A DNA stretch of 57,152 bases from Bacteroidaceae bacterium (GTDB lineage Bacteria > Bacteroidota > Bacteroidia > Bacteroidales > Bacteroidaceae). Below are positions 17,410 to 27,497 of the stretch, in pieces; within the stretch, counting starts at the first letter, position 1, and every line of letters begins with the position of its first letter. A program made the translations under genes and the position numbers. The notes under the pieces were generated by a model. It did not search any database and had not been told where the DNA came from. It saw nothing but the letters and a program-made list of their open reading frames with translations. The stretch is from contig JAKSLL010000016.1 of NCBI GenBank assembly GCA_024401215.1, positions 1 to 57,152 on the forward strand, read 5' to 3'.

Positions 17410-18585
17410 ATGGCAAAAAGAGATTACTATGAAGTGCTTGGCGTTTCTAAAAGCGCTTCAGACGACGAAATAAAGAAGGCTTACAAGAAGATGGCCATCA
17501 AATATCACCCTGATCGCAATCCGGGTGACAAGGAGGCTGAGGAGAAGTTCAAGGAGGCGGCAGAAGCTTACGATGTGCTTCGCGATCCACAGAAGAGGCA
17601 GCGTTACGACCAGTTCGGTCCAGATGCGTTCGGTCCTGGTGCTGGCGGCGGAGGCGGCTTCGGCGGTGGAGCGGAAATGTCTATGGATGACATCTTCAGC
17701 ATGTTTGGCGACATCTTCGGAGGTGGCGGACGCGGCTTTAGCGGTTTCGGCGGCTTCGGCGGTGGAGGCGGTTCGCAGCGCAAGCCTGTGTATAAAGGAC
17801 AGGACCTTCGCATGCGCATCGAACTCGACCTCAATGAGGTTGTCAACGGCACAACAAAGAAGTTCAACATCCGCACCGACATTAAATGTGAGCATTGCAA
17901 CGGCTCAGGCTCTGCTGATGGCGAGAAAAGCACTTGTGGCACATGCGGCGGCTCTGGTGTCGTTGTCAAGAGCCGACAGACTCTGCTTGGCGTGATGCAG
18001 ACTCAGTCTGTCTGCCCAACCTGTCAGGGCGAGGGAAGCGTCATAAAGAATAAATGTAGGCATTGCAACGGCGAAGGTATCGTGAAGGGCGAGAAGCAGG
18101 TCGAGGTCGAACTCCCTGCAGGTCTTGTTGAGGGATATGCATACAATTTCCAGGGCAAGGGCGGCGCAGGACGACGCAACGGCGTGAATGGCGATTTGCA
18201 GGTGCTTGTGCATGAGAAGGCGCACCCAGACCTTGTACGCGACGGATGCGACCTCGTTTACAACCTTATTCTCACCATACCGCAGGCGGCTCTCGGATGC
18301 AGCCTTGAAGTGCCAACGCATGACGGCAAGGCAAAGATAAAGATTGAGCCAGGCACACAGCCGGGCACAGTTTTGCGTCTGCGTGGCAAGGGAATCCCCG
18401 ACATCAACGGCTATGCACACCAACGAGGCGATGAGGTGATAAATATCACCGTCTATATCCCGGAGACACTCACAAAAGAGGAGAAGAAAGCTATAGAGGT
18501 GCTTGACGGAGGCGACAACATCAAACCGTCAACAAGCATCAAGAAAAAGATTTTCGATCATTTCCGTGCGTATTTCAAGTCATGA
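17410..18585 (+). CDS. dnaJ: Chaperone DnaJ
   Basis: This 391-residue type I J-protein stimulates DnaK. The J domain (about 1-70) has the HPD motif in [10 protein letters not shown], then a Gly/Phe-rich linker (about 75-120), and four zinc repeats [24 protein letters not shown] and CRHCNGEG at about 155-220, followed by the substrate-binding beta domains. The length is typical. Confidence 0.96.
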   Translation: MAKRDYYEVLGVSKSASDDEIKKAYKKMAIKYHPDRNPGDKEAEEKFKEAAEAYDVLRDPQKRQRYDQFGPDAFGPGAGGGGGFGGGAEMSMDDIFSMFGDIFGGGGRGFSGFGGFGGGGGSQRKPVYKGQDLRMRIELDLNEVVNGTTKKFNIRTDIKCEHCNGSGSADGEKSTCGTCGGSGVVVKSRQTLLGVMQTQSVCPTCQGEGSVIKNKCRHCNGEGIVKGEKQVEVELPAGLVEGYAYNFQGKGGAGRRNGVNGDLQVLVHEKAHPDLVRDGCDLVYNLILTIPQAALGCSLEVPTHDGKAKIKIEPGTQPGTVLRLRGKGIPDINGYAHQRGDEVINITVYIPETLTKEEKKAIEVLDGGDNIKPSTSIKKKIFDHFRAYFKS

Positions 18586-18667
18586 TGCTTGGCGCTATCT
18601 CTTTGCTTCTTCCATAGGCGCGAGAGCGCAAGGGCGACAAAGAGTAAGAGTCAAAGTTTATGAGACA

Positions 18668-18705
18668 TAAAAAAAAGACTGGCCGTCGCGGTCAGTCTTT
18701 TTTTC
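18668..18705. terminator. Bidirectional terminator between dnaJ and the esterase
   Basis: GACTGGCC pairs with GGTCAGTC (one G-U) around GTCGC, with an A8 run before it and a T7 run after it. It can end transcription of dnaJ (plus strand) and of the esterase (minus strand). Confidence 0.88.
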
Positions 18706-18762
18706 GTGTAATAAAGTAATTTTACAGAGTTTAGATATCAAATCAATTTTTTATTAAATTAA

Positions 18763-19728
18763 TTATTTCTTTGCGTCATTGAAGAATTTGACCATGACAT
18801 CAAGATTCTCCTTTGAGTACATATTAAAACCATGTCCGCCATTTTCCTGCTTGATGAATCCTGTCTTCACGCCTTTCTCCTTGAGTGCGGCAAACAGCTC
18901 TTCACCCTGGCAGCAAGGTACCACATTATCAGCAGAGCCATGGAACACATGTAGAGGAACACTCTTCTCTGTGATAAAAGTGATAGGGGAGAGAAGCGCA
19001 TAAGCGTTTTCATGACCAGGGTAGGCAAAGCCCATCAACGCATCTTCAGGCTTGAAGCCTTTCTTTTCCACACCGTCACAATCCATATTCATAAGGTCGA
19101 TAGGGCCTGACCACTCGCAACAAGCAAACACGTTGCTGCTCATTTTTGTGTACTTGCCGATATTGCCCTCAATGTCCATTTCTGTGTCACCCACCTTCAT
19201 TGTCTTCACGCCGTTAGACATGGCGCAGAGAGAGGCGAGATGCGCTCCTGAAGAGAAACCGGAAGTGCCGATGTACTTTTGGTTGAAATTATATTTCTTG
19301 GCATTGCCGCGCACCCAGCGCACGACAGCCTTGATGTCATTTATCTGAGCAGGGTACTTAGCGTCGCTGCTGCTTCTGTGGTTAGGACATACAACCGCAT
19401 AGCCCGCGTCAAGAAGTGCGGCACAGATTGTGTTAATGTCAGCCATACCCTTGCTGCTGTTGCTGAACCATGCACTTCCGTAGATGTGTACGATTACAGG
19501 GTAACCTCCTTTTGGTGCTTTGGTCTTTGGTAGGAAGATATCAAGAGTATGGTAAGCCTGATCGTCATCAGCGTAATTAATATCTGTAAATTTCTCTGAG
19601 AACTGTGCTTGGACATCACTCTGCTGATTTCCACCAAATCCAAAACCTCCGCCGAAGTCTTGTGCATTTACTGCCAATGGTGATAATGTCATCATTGAGA
19701 ATAAGATAACACTACAAATCTTTTTCAT
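18763..19728 (-). CDS. Secreted alpha/beta-hydrolase esterase
   Basis: This 321-residue protein has a signal peptide (MKKICSVILFSMMTLSPLAV, cut near NAQ) and then a Gly/Phe/Gln-rich stretch. The hydrolase core has HIYGSAWFSN (oxyanion region), the nucleophile elbow GTSGFSSGAHL with Ser in G-x-S-x-G, an Asp in HGSADNVVP and the catalytic His in GGHGF. It is like the BD-FAE/acetyl-esterase group in gut Bacteroidetes, so a sugar-ester substrate is likely but not shown. It is monocistronic, with palindromic repeats upstream. Confidence 0.8.
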   Translation of the reverse strand: MKKICSVILFSMMTLSPLAVNAQDFGGGFGFGGNQQSDVQAQFSEKFTDINYADDDQAYHTLDIFLPKTKAPKGGYPVIVHIYGSAWFSNSSKGMADINTICAALLDAGYAVVCPNHRSSSDAKYPAQINDIKAVVRWVRGNAKKYNFNQKYIGTSGFSSGAHLASLCAMSNGVKTMKVGDTEMDIEGNIGKYTKMSSNVFACCEWSGPIDLMNMDCDGVEKKGFKPEDALMGFAYPGHENAYALLSPITFITEKSVPLHVFHGSADNVVPCCQGEELFAALKEKGVKTGFIKQENGGHGFNMYSKENLDVMVKFFNDAKK

Positions 19729-19954
19729 TTTCTTATAATTAGTTTTTTGTTATTTACGCATCTTTGACTGCATAGAGATGTGATGGTTTAAATGCTGACA
19801 TGCTTTTTTTGCTTTTCTTTCCTGTATGATGCGTTTGAAAAGTCAGTAATGCGTTTGTGCAGGTTTGTTTGACATACGAAGGAGGATGAAAAAGAATGCT
19901 TGACAGCCGTCGCAGTCTAAATTCCAAAGAGGAATACGCCATGCAACGCCACTT

Positions 19955-20287
19955 CGTTTTGTGGAGTTAAAGTGGAGTTAAAGAGGAGTTATCGCTTCGC
20001 TCGGAGTTAAAGGGACATTTGTCTTGTCGGACATTTGTCACTTTAACTTCTCTTTAACTACTCTTTAACTTCATAACAAGTGTAACTACTCAGCTATTGT
20101 TATTATTGACAAAGATTCAACCTAATTCAACCAAATTGGAGCCTTTAGGCTCTTTGAATTTTCTTGATAGAAGAGCAAATCTTCCTAAAAATTAGGTTGA
20201 ATTTGGTTGAATCTTTGTTTATAAATCATGACTAACAAGTGGAGCTTGCGTTATCGCTTGCGCTTTCGCAGAAAGAAACTTGTATAA
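19955..20287. repeat. AGTTAAAG word-palindrome, copy R2, with a nested GGTTGAAT palindrome
   Basis: Bases 19967-20072 are the reverse complement of R1 (GTTAAAG words, ATCGCTTCGCTC, GGACATTTGTC). Bases 20236-20286 repeat the R1 left flank inverted. Between them an extra palindrome of about 105 bp (20111-20215) has arms built from two ATTCAACC words on the left and GGTTGAAT words on the right, around GGAGCCTTTAGGCTC. It lies between two minus-strand genes and no ORF is credible here. Confidence 0.75.
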
Positions 20288-20294
20288 GTTTATG

Positions 20295-22082
20295 TTATTT
20301 CTTTTTACTTTCGTCGAGAGCAGCAATTTTTGCTTTTACCTCATCCATGTCAGCCTTGAGCTTCTCCATCTTGCGGTTAAGCTCTTCGACGAGAGCGTTG
20401 CCCTGCTTTGACTTGCTTGAGAGATTCAAGAAGCCGAGATTGTTTTCGTAAGTCTTAATCTCGTTTTTGAGGATGTCGAGCTGGCGTACAAGTCGTGTGC
20501 GGATGTCTCCGCTATTATTGTTCTTGATGCTGTCTTTGAAGCGGTTGAGACGCTGCGCCTTAGCGTTGTCGTTGAGGTAGCCGTAGAGGCGGTCCATCTG
20601 TTCGCGGAGCAGCTTATAGAGCTTGTCTTTCTCCTTGAAAGGCACATGTCCCACGTTGTTCCACTCCTCTTGTGCTGTGCGAAGTTTAGCGCGGAGGTCG
20701 CCCTCAAACTGCTCTGGCTGTATAGCGGCAAGTTCGGCGATGATGCCCTTCTTCTTCTCCATGTTGGCAGTCTGTTCTGCTCTCACATCTGAAGTGCTTT
20801 CTTTCTTTGCTGCGAAGAAAGCGTCGCATGCAGCATTGAAGCGCTCCCAGATTTGGTCGCTGTACTTCTTTGGCACGGTGCCAATCTCCTTCCATCTCTT
20901 CTGGAGGTCAACGAGGATGTCTGTTGTCTCCTTCCATGCTGTGCTGTCCTTGAGAGCCTCGGCCTTCTCTACGAGTTCGAGCTTGAGAGCATAGTTCTGG
21001 TTGAGGTTGTCGCGTACAGACTGGAAGTATTCGCTCTTGCGAGTGAAGAAATTGTCGCATGCGCTGCGGAAACGCTCGAAGATTTTTGTGTTCATCTTCT
21101 GTGGAGCGAAACCTATAGTCTTCCATTCTGCCTGGAGAGCTGTGATTTTGTCGGAGAGGCTGTTCCATTCAGCGAAAGTCTTGAGTTCGTCGAGTGCGAA
21201 GCCTTCGATTTCCTCGCAGATGGCAGTCTTCTTTGCGAGATTCTCCTCTTCCTGTGCTTTGCGAGTCTCGAAATGCTCCTGATGGCGTTTGTTGATGACA
21301 GTTGACGCATCCTTGAAGCGTGTCCAGATCTGCTCGCGGAGGTCGCTTGCTACAGGTCCTATCTCGCGGAATTCCTGATGGAGCTGCTGCAGTTTGCGGA
21401 AAGCGGCGATGATGTCAGTCTCTTCTGCCAGTTTCTCTGCAGCCTCACAGATTGCAGTTTTGAGTTCGAGGTTCTTCTTGAAGTCGTAGGCGCGAAGCTC
21501 GTTGTTGAGTTTGAGTGTGTCGTAGAAAGCCTCTACAGCCTGCTGGTAGCTTTTCCACAGGTCGGTGGCTTTTTCTGCTGGCACCTCTTTCAGTTCGTTC
21601 CACTTCTGCTGAAGTTCCTTGAAATCATTGTATGTATGGTTAATCTCATCAGGGTTTTCTGTGAGAGCTTTTATCTTTTCAATTATCTCAAGTTTCTTTT
21701 CGTAGTTGGCTGCACGCTCCTGTTCGAGGGCAGCAGCTGCTGCGGCTCTCTTCTCGCGTATGACAGCCATCTGCGCCTTGAACTCGCCCTCTTCAAGATT
21801 TGGTGCAGGAAGGAAATCTTCTGCGCTTCCTCCTTCTTCGATGAACTTCTTGTATGCAGCGTCAGCTTCCTGATGCTGAATGCGGTAGAAGATGCTCTTG
21901 AGAGAATCAAGTTCTTGACGAGTAACTTCTTCGTCACCTTCAGCGAGAGCCTTGAGGCGGTCAACGACCTGTGCCTTTGTCTCGTAGGTAGCGATAGATG
22001 TTGCTGAGTTTTCTGCCTGAGGCTCTTCTGCTGCTGTAGCTTCTACTACAGGCTCCTCAGTGGGGTTCTGAATTTCAGTCAT
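20295..22082 (-). CDS. DUF349 coiled-coil protein
   Basis: This 595-residue protein is almost wholly helical. After an acidic Ala/Glu N terminus (about 1-30) it has several repeats of about 75 residues with the DUF349 pattern W-K-x-I-G-x-V/A-P and hydrophobic F/W positions (for example RWKEIGTVPKKYSDQIWERF and EWKTIGFAPQKMNTKIFERF). The C-terminal part is a Leu/Lys coiled coil. Such proteins are conserved in Bacteroidales and their function is not known. It is last in the lptB-rsfS-ftsH-cdsA run, 86 bp after cdsA. Confidence 0.8.
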   Translation of the reverse strand: MTEIQNPTEEPVVEATAAEEPQAENSATSIATYETKAQVVDRLKALAEGDEEVTRQELDSLKSIFYRIQHQEADAAYKKFIEEGGSAEDFLPAPNLEEGEFKAQMAVIREKRAAAAAALEQERAANYEKKLEIIEKIKALTENPDEINHTYNDFKELQQKWNELKEVPAEKATDLWKSYQQAVEAFYDTLKLNNELRAYDFKKNLELKTAICEAAEKLAEETDIIAAFRKLQQLHQEFREIGPVASDLREQIWTRFKDASTVINKRHQEHFETRKAQEEENLAKKTAICEEIEGFALDELKTFAEWNSLSDKITALQAEWKTIGFAPQKMNTKIFERFRSACDNFFTRKSEYFQSVRDNLNQNYALKLELVEKAEALKDSTAWKETTDILVDLQKRWKEIGTVPKKYSDQIWERFNAACDAFFAAKKESTSDVRAEQTANMEKKKGIIAELAAIQPEQFEGDLRAKLRTAQEEWNNVGHVPFKEKDKLYKLLREQMDRLYGYLNDNAKAQRLNRFKDSIKNNNSGDIRTRLVRQLDILKNEIKTYENNLGFLNLSSKSKQGNALVEELNRKMEKLKADMDEVKAKIAALDESKKK

Positions 22083-22168
22083 AGTGTAAAAATTAATAGG
22101 TTATCCTCTCATTCTGTTCAGCCATGCCTTGGTGAAGGCGGGTGTAGGCAGTCAGAATGTCAGAAGAT

Positions 22169-23029
22169 TCAGTGAATAATATTTAGCATAATAGTATATA
22201 CATAGATGACAGCGGCAGGTATTGCTATGAGCGAGCTGTCGAATCTGTCGAGCATGCCTCCGTGTCCAGGCAGTATGCTGCCAGAGTCTTTGATGCCGAG
22301 GCGTCGCTTGAGGAGCGACTCAACGAGGTCGCCCCATGTGCCGGTTATGACGACGACAACTGCGAGTCCTGCCCAGAGCAGATGACTTGTGATGCTGTCG
22401 ATGTTTTCTGAAAAGGGGATGAAATAGGCTATAGCCTGTGAGGCGACAACAGCTGTGACGCCACCTCCGATGCTTCCCTCCCATGACTTCTTTGGCGAGA
22501 TGCGTGGGAAAAGCCTATGTTTTCCGAGCCATGAACCAAAGATGTAGGCGCCGGTGTCGCTTGCCCAGAGGAATATGAACACAGAGAGCGCGTACCAGAA
22601 GTAATAGCATACTCCTGAAGGCGTGTTGATGAAGCACAAAGTGTTGAATGCTGCAAATGGCAGGGCGATGTATAGCTGCGCCATGAGCGCCATAGCCCAG
22701 TTGAGGATATTGTTCTCTCTGTCGAAATAGAGTTCGGATATCAGCAAGTATAAGATTGATATGAGATAGGGGATGAAAACCTCTGCCTGCATGAGAGTGG
22801 AGTTGTACATCCACACAGCAGCAAAGAGATATACAGCGGATGCCGTTGTGATGAAACGGTTGACCTGCAGGTTCATGTTGCGGTTGACAATTGTGGTGAA
22901 CTCCCACACAGTCAATGCCGTAATCACCGTGAAGAGTATTAGAAGAGAGACGTGATTCCAGATGATGCAGCCTATGAGGGTTGCAGCATAAAGGATTCCC
23001 GTTATAGCGCGCGTGATGAAATTTTTCAC
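22169..23029 (-). CDS. cdsA: Phosphatidate cytidylyltransferase
   Basis: This 286-residue membrane enzyme forms CDP-diacylglycerol from phosphatidate and CTP. About eight hydrophobic segments are seen. The family signature is at the C-terminal half: SPKKSWEGSIGGG, WGDLVESLLKR, KDSGSILPGHGGMLDRFDSS. The length is typical. It follows ftsH by 74 bp. Confidence 0.94.
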   Translation of the reverse strand: MKNFITRAITGILYAATLIGCIIWNHVSLLILFTVITALTVWEFTTIVNRNMNLQVNRFITTASAVYLFAAVWMYNSTLMQAEVFIPYLISILYLLISELYFDRENNILNWAMALMAQLYIALPFAAFNTLCFINTPSGVCYYFWYALSVFIFLWASDTGAYIFGSWLGKHRLFPRISPKKSWEGSIGGGVTAVVASQAIAYFIPFSENIDSITSHLLWAGLAVVVVITGTWGDLVESLLKRRLGIKDSGSILPGHGGMLDRFDSSLIAIPAAVIYVYTIMLNIIH

Positions 23030-23103
23030 TTTAGGTTAAATCTAAGTAGGTATTCGTAATTAATGTATGCCCCAAACGTGTGTTGAGGTGGATGGGGAGG
23101 CAA

Positions 23104-25203
23104 TTAAGCATTGCCTCCTTCTCCTTCGTCTGTACTTTTATCTTCGTCGTCGTTTGCTGTTGACTTCTTTGCCTTTTCAGCCTTTTCCACAACAGCCTGG
23201 ATGATTTTCTGGCGAATGATTTCCTCGTTCTCCTTCTTGTGGTCAAAGGCTGTAGAGTCGTCCTTCTCTTCGCCATCGCCGTTTTCGGAGTTAGAAGCGA
23301 GAATCTCGTCTGTTCGTGAAGTCCATGGTCGCTTTCCGAAGATATTCTCAAGGTCTTCAGCAAATATCACCTCGCGGTCGATGAGTATCTGTGCAAGCTG
23401 GGCGTGTCCCTCCTTATGCTCTAAGAGCACAGCCTTTGCCCTGTTGTATTGGGCAGAGATGAGGTTGCGCACCTCCTCGTCGATGGTCTCCGCAGTCTTG
23501 TCGCTGTAAGGCTTGCTGAAGTTGTATTCCTGATTGTCGTAATAGCAGATGTTAGGGAGCTTCTCTCCCATGCCGTAGTATGCTATCATGGCGTGTGACA
23601 TCTTTGTCGCTCTTTCAAGGTCGTTGGCGGCGCCGCTTGAGATATGGCCGAGACACAGCTCTTCAGCCGCTCTACCGCCGAGGAGCGAGCAGAGTTCATC
23701 GCTGAGTTGCTCCTTTGTGCTTATCTGGCGCTCCTCAGGCATATACCATGCTGCTCCCAACGCCTGTCCGCGTGGCACGATAGTGACCTTTACGAGAGGG
23801 TTGGCGTATTCGAGGAACCATGAGATTGTGGCGTGTCCTGCTTCGTGGAGGGCGATAGTCTTCTTCTCGAGGTTTGTGAGGAGCTTGGTCTTCTTCTCCA
23901 GTCCGCCGATTATTCTGTCAACAGCGTCGAGGAAACATTGCTTAGTCACCCAGTCGCTGTTGTTGCGAGCAGCAATCAGCGCAGCCTCATTGCAGACATT
24001 GGCAATGTCCGCTCCAGAGAATCCCGGCGTCTGTCGTGCAATCTGGTCCACATCCACCGTTTCGTCAATCTTTATCGGCTTGAGGTGTACCATGAGAATC
24101 TCTTTACGCTCGTTGAGGTCAGGGAGGTCAACATGTATCTGACGGTCGAAGCGGCCGGCACGCAGGAGAGCCTTGTCGAGGATGTCGGCACGGTTTGTTG
24201 CCGCCAGGATGATAATGCCGCTGTTGGTGCCGAATCCGTCCATTTCTGTGAGAAGCTGATTGAGCGTGCTTTCTCGCTCGTCGTTTCCTCCCATGGATGG
24301 TGATTTGCTTCGCGCTCTACCTATGGCGTCAATCTCGTCGATGAACACGATGCATGGCGCCTTAGTCTTTGCCTGCTGGAACAAGTCTCTGACACGGGAT
24401 GCGCCGACGCCGACAAACATCTCGACAAACTCTGAACCTGAGAGCGAGAAGAAAGGCACGCCAGCCTCGCCGGCAACAGCTTTAGCCAGCAGAGTCTTAC
24501 CTGTGCCAGGAGGGCCTACAAGAAGTGCGCCCTTTGGTATCTTACCGCCAAGAAGCGTGTATTTGTTAGGGTTCTTCAAGAAGTCCACAATCTCCTGCAC
24601 CTCTTGTTTTGCGCCAGCCTGTCCTGCCACGTCCTTAAACGTGATGCTTGGCGTATTTTTGTTATTCTCAAAGAGCTGGGCTTTAGACTTGCCGACAGAG
24701 AAGATGCCTCCACCTCCCATGATGCCGCCTCCGCCGCCCATCTTTCTTATTATGAAAATCCAAACGACGATAATGAGTATGATAGGGGCGAAATTCCACA
24801 GAATGTTGGTTAAGATGTCGTTCTCCTTCTCATAGTCAACCTTACCCTTGAAATGTCCCTCTTCAGTCTGTTTGTCAATGAAGTTTTCGAGATTTTCAAT
24901 AGATCCAAACTCTACCTTTATTCTTCCCTGCTCCTTGTCGCCGCTTGCCGCGCCGAAGACTTGCTTGTTGTACTTCTTGTCGATGGCAAGAGTAAGTGTT
25001 AGCTTGTCTTTGTTGATAAGCACGTCAGCAACATAGCCTTTAGTCACCAGTTCCTTGAAAGTGGTGTAGTTGATGGATCTTGATGAAGATGTGTCATGGC
25101 GGGTGAATATCATGAATATCATGCCGCCAATCAAAAGAATGTACAGCCAAGTGAAATTGAATCTTGGCTTTTTCATCTGCTTTTTATTGTTGTTTTGTTC
25201 CAT
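23104..25203 (-). CDS. ftsH: ATP-dependent zinc metalloprotease FtsH
   Basis: This 699-residue inner membrane AAA protease has two membrane helices (about 15-35 and 135-155) flanking a periplasmic domain, a Gly-rich linker ([11 protein letters not shown]), Walker [14 protein letters not shown], Walker [13 protein letters not shown], the SRH region [20 protein letters not shown] and the zinc site HEAGH. The C-terminal tail of about 80 residues is acidic and Lys-rich, longer than in E. coli. Confidence 0.96.
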   Translation of the reverse strand: MEQNNNKKQMKKPRFNFTWLYILLIGGMIFMIFTRHDTSSSRSINYTTFKELVTKGYVADVLINKDKLTLTLAIDKKYNKQVFGAASGDKEQGRIKVEFGSIENLENFIDKQTEEGHFKGKVDYEKENDILTNILWNFAPIILIIVVWIFIIRKMGGGGGIMGGGGIFSVGKSKAQLFENNKNTPSITFKDVAGQAGAKQEVQEIVDFLKNPNKYTLLGGKIPKGALLVGPPGTGKTLLAKAVAGEAGVPFFSLSGSEFVEMFVGVGASRVRDLFQQAKTKAPCIVFIDEIDAIGRARSKSPSMGGNDERESTLNQLLTEMDGFGTNSGIIILAATNRADILDKALLRAGRFDRQIHVDLPDLNERKEILMVHLKPIKIDETVDVDQIARQTPGFSGADIANVCNEAALIAARNNSDWVTKQCFLDAVDRIIGGLEKKTKLLTNLEKKTIALHEAGHATISWFLEYANPLVKVTIVPRGQALGAAWYMPEERQISTKEQLSDELCSLLGGRAAEELCLGHISSGAANDLERATKMSHAMIAYYGMGEKLPNICYYDNQEYNFSKPYSDKTAETIDEEVRNLISAQYNRAKAVLLEHKEGHAQLAQILIDREVIFAEDLENIFGKRPWTSRTDEILASNSENGDGEEKDDSTAFDHKKENEEIIRQKIIQAVVEKAEKAKKSTANDDEDKSTDEGEGGNA

Positions 25204-25307
25204 TGTCGATAAACGCTGAAATCATTGCGTAGCAGAACATGCTGCTCTGTCAAATAGTAAAAATGAAGTGAGTTCTAACATCAGCAAACGGACGTCTGGC
25301 TGGTGCT

Positions 25308-25667
25308 TTAGTCAAGATCAGGTATCTCCTCGTAGTCGGCATCCTCCCATAAGTTGTCGATGTCGTAGAATTCACGAGCATCAGGCACGAAGATGTGTAC
25401 GACAACATCGATGTAGTCCATCGCCACCCAGAGGTAGTTGCGTGTGCCGTCAACAGCCGATGGGCGCATGTTCGCCTTCTCGCGTGAGAAGACACGAACA
25501 GAGTCGTAAATTGCTGATACCTGTGTAGGTGTGTTTCCTTCGCAGATAACAAGATATTTTGTGATAGTGTCGTCAATATTTTCGAGGTTGACAACGCGAA
25601 TGTTCTTTCCTTTCTTTTCTTGAATGCCTGCAACGCAAGCTTCTACTAACTTTTCTACTTCTGTCAT
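25308..25667 (-). CDS. rsfS: Ribosome silencing factor RsfS
   Basis: This 119-residue protein of the Iojap/RsfS family binds uL14 and blocks subunit joining. It has the conserved VVNLENIDDTITKYLVICEGNT, S-x-IYDSVRV and YLWVAMDYIDVVVHIFVPDAREFYDIDNLWEDA segments. It is 25 bp after lptB and before ftsH, an order usual in this phylum. Confidence 0.93.
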   Translation of the reverse strand: MTEVEKLVEACVAGIQEKKGKNIRVVNLENIDDTITKYLVICEGNTPTQVSAIYDSVRVFSREKANMRPSAVDGTRNYLWVAMDYIDVVVHIFVPDAREFYDIDNLWEDADYEEIPDLD

Positions 25668-25692
25668 TTATATATAATGTGATGTTATGTTT

Positions 25693-26556
25693 CTATTTGT
25701 TATCTTCAGCCTCTTTCCTCTTCTTCTCCTCAATCTGCTGGAAGTCCTTTGGATGAAGGACGAAATTGCTTCCGAGGTATTTCTCTCTTACGATGCTGTT
25801 TTCTGCCAGCTCTGGCGGTGTGCCTTTGAAGAGGATTCTTCCTTCAAAAAGCAGGTATGCGCGGTCGGTGATGCAAAGCGTCTCCTGCACGTTATGGTCG
25901 GTGATGAGGATTCCGATGTTTCGGTCTTTCAGCTTCCATACCACATATTGGATATCCTCAACCGCTATAGGGTCAACACCTGCAAAAGGTTCGTCAAGCA
26001 TGATGAATTTAGGGTCGATGGCGAGGCATCGTGCGATTTCGCAACGTCGTCTCTCACCTCCGGAGAGCTGATTGCCGTTATTCTTCCTCACCTTTTGGAG
26101 GTTGAACTCATCGAGGAGCTGTTCGAGATGCTCTTTCTGCTCCGCCGTTGACTTGTATTTCATCTCAAGAACAGTCATGATGTTGTCTTCAACGCTCATT
26201 GTCCTAAAAACGCTTGCCTCTTGGGCGAGATAGCCGACACCTTTTTTTGCACGGGTGGATACAGGGTCCTTGGTGATTTCATTGTCATTGATGAAAACCT
26301 GTCCGCTGTTTGGCACCACAAGACCTGTTGTCATATAGAAAGACGTGGTTTTTCCTGCTCCGTTAGGTCCAAGCAATCCTACAATCTCTCCCTGCCGCAC
26401 ACTTATGGACACATTATTGGCCACGGTGCGCTTTCCGTAAGTCTTGACGAGATTGCGAGTGTATAGCGTGTTCCTTTCCTCTGAATATTCTGGAATTTCC
26501 GCGTCTCCTGCATTTGTTGTTAATGATATCGGTTTAATTTCCATATGATATGTCAA
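25693..26556 (-). CDS. lptB: LPS export ABC transporter ATPase LptB
   Basis: This ATPase powers lipopolysaccharide transport. It has Walker A GLLGPNGAGKTTSFYM, a Q-loop in YLAQEASVFRTM, the signature LSGGERRRCEIAR, Walker B FIMLDEPFAGVDPIAV and the H-loop ITDHNV. The 287-residue form has an N-terminal extension of about 30 residues compared with E. coli. A -7 box on the minus strand (TACTTTTG, 26572-26565) would start RNA within a few bases of the first ATG, so Met 5 at 26544 may be the true start. A Lys/Glu-rich C-terminal tail is also extra. Confidence 0.9.
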   Translation of the reverse strand: MTYHMEIKPISLTTNAGDAEIPEYSEERNTLYTRNLVKTYGKRTVANNVSISVRQGEIVGLLGPNGAGKTTSFYMTTGLVVPNSGQVFINDNEITKDPVSTRAKKGVGYLAQEASVFRTMSVEDNIMTVLEMKYKSTAEQKEHLEQLLDEFNLQKVRKNNGNQLSGGERRRCEIARCLAIDPKFIMLDEPFAGVDPIAVEDIQYVVWKLKDRNIGILITDHNVQETLCITDRAYLLFEGRILFKGTPPELAENSIVREKYLGSNFVLHPKDFQQIEEKKRKEAEDNK

Positions 26557-26564
26557 ATTAGTTA

Positions 26565-26572
26565 CAAAAGTA
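26565..26572 (-). promoter_or_regulatory. -7 box for the lptB operon
   Basis: TACTTTTG on the minus strand. No clear -33 partner is seen. It lies just before the lptB start. Confidence 0.5.
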
Positions 26573-26646
26573 CAAATTGTTTGTTGATTAGTTGCTTCAT
26601 AAAAAGAAAAACTATGTTAAATATCTCTCTTTTGAACAAAAAACAC

Positions 26647-26654
26647 TAATTTTG
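26647..26654 (+). promoter_or_regulatory. -7 box for mlaE
   Basis: TAATTTTG on the plus strand, 44 bp before the GTG start of mlaE; divergent from the lptB box. Confidence 0.5.
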
Positions 26655-26697
26655 CGAATATTTTGCTATCTGTAATTTATTAAATCGTAATAAAGAA

Positions 26698-27444
26698 GTG
26701 CTTTCTATAAAAAGTGGATTAACCCATCTTGGCAGGTATGTGCAGCTGATGGGAAGAGTGATTTCTCAGCCAGATAGGTGGAGAATGTTTATGAAGCAGT
26801 ATTTGACTGAAATGTATCAGTTAGGATATAACTCAATAGGTATTGTACTGATTATCTCCTTCTTCATTGGTGCTGTAATCTGTCTGCAGATCAAACTGAA
26901 CATTCAGAGTCCATGGATGCCGCGAATGGTTGTGGGCTACACGACGCGTGAGATTATGCTGCTGGAATTCTCATCAAGCATTATGTGTCTCATCCTTGCA
27001 GGTAAGGTCGGCTCAAATATAGCTTCTGAGATAGGTACAATGCGTATAACCCAGCAGATAGATGCTTTGGACATTATGGGCGTCAACTCTGCTAATTTCT
27101 TGATTCTCCCGAAGATACTGGGACTGATGACAATTATCCCTATACTTGTCACGTTCAGCGTGTGCTCGGGCATTTTAGGTTCGTACGCCACAACGCTTTT
27201 AGGGACGACAACCGTGCCGGAGCTGGATGAGGGCTTCAGGTATAATTTCAATCAGTGGTTTTTCTGGTGTGGCATGATAAAAGCCGTAGTTTATGCATTT
27301 ATCATCACAAGCGTGTCGGCATATAAAGGCTACACGGTTGAGGGCGGAAGTGTGGAAGTGGGAAAGTCAAGCACGGATGCTGTTGTGACATCGAGCATAC
27401 TCATCCTCTTCAGCGATATCTTCCTGACAAATCTGCTGACATAG
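26698..27444 (+). CDS. mlaE: MlaE-like lipid transport permease
   Basis: This 248-residue membrane protein starts at GTG. Five or so hydrophobic helices and the conserved core AGKVGSNIASEIGTMRITQQIDALDIMGVN are diagnostic of MlaE (EQIDAL box, here QQIDAL). It forms the inner membrane part of an ABC system that moves phospholipids between membranes. mlaF follows 53 bp later. No mlaD-like MCE gene is nearby. Confidence 0.92.
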   Translation: MLSIKSGLTHLGRYVQLMGRVISQPDRWRMFMKQYLTEMYQLGYNSIGIVLIISFFIGAVICLQIKLNIQSPWMPRMVVGYTTREIMLLEFSSSIMCLILAGKVGSNIASEIGTMRITQQIDALDIMGVNSANFLILPKILGLMTIIPILVTFSVCSGILGSYATTLLGTTTVPELDEGFRYNFNQWFFWCGMIKAVVYAFIITSVSAYKGYTVEGGSVEVGKSSTDAVVTSSILILFSDIFLTNLLT

Positions 27445-27497
27445 CAACAACAACTGTTTGGGCATCGTAACGGTGTAAACGATTTAGACAACTACTT

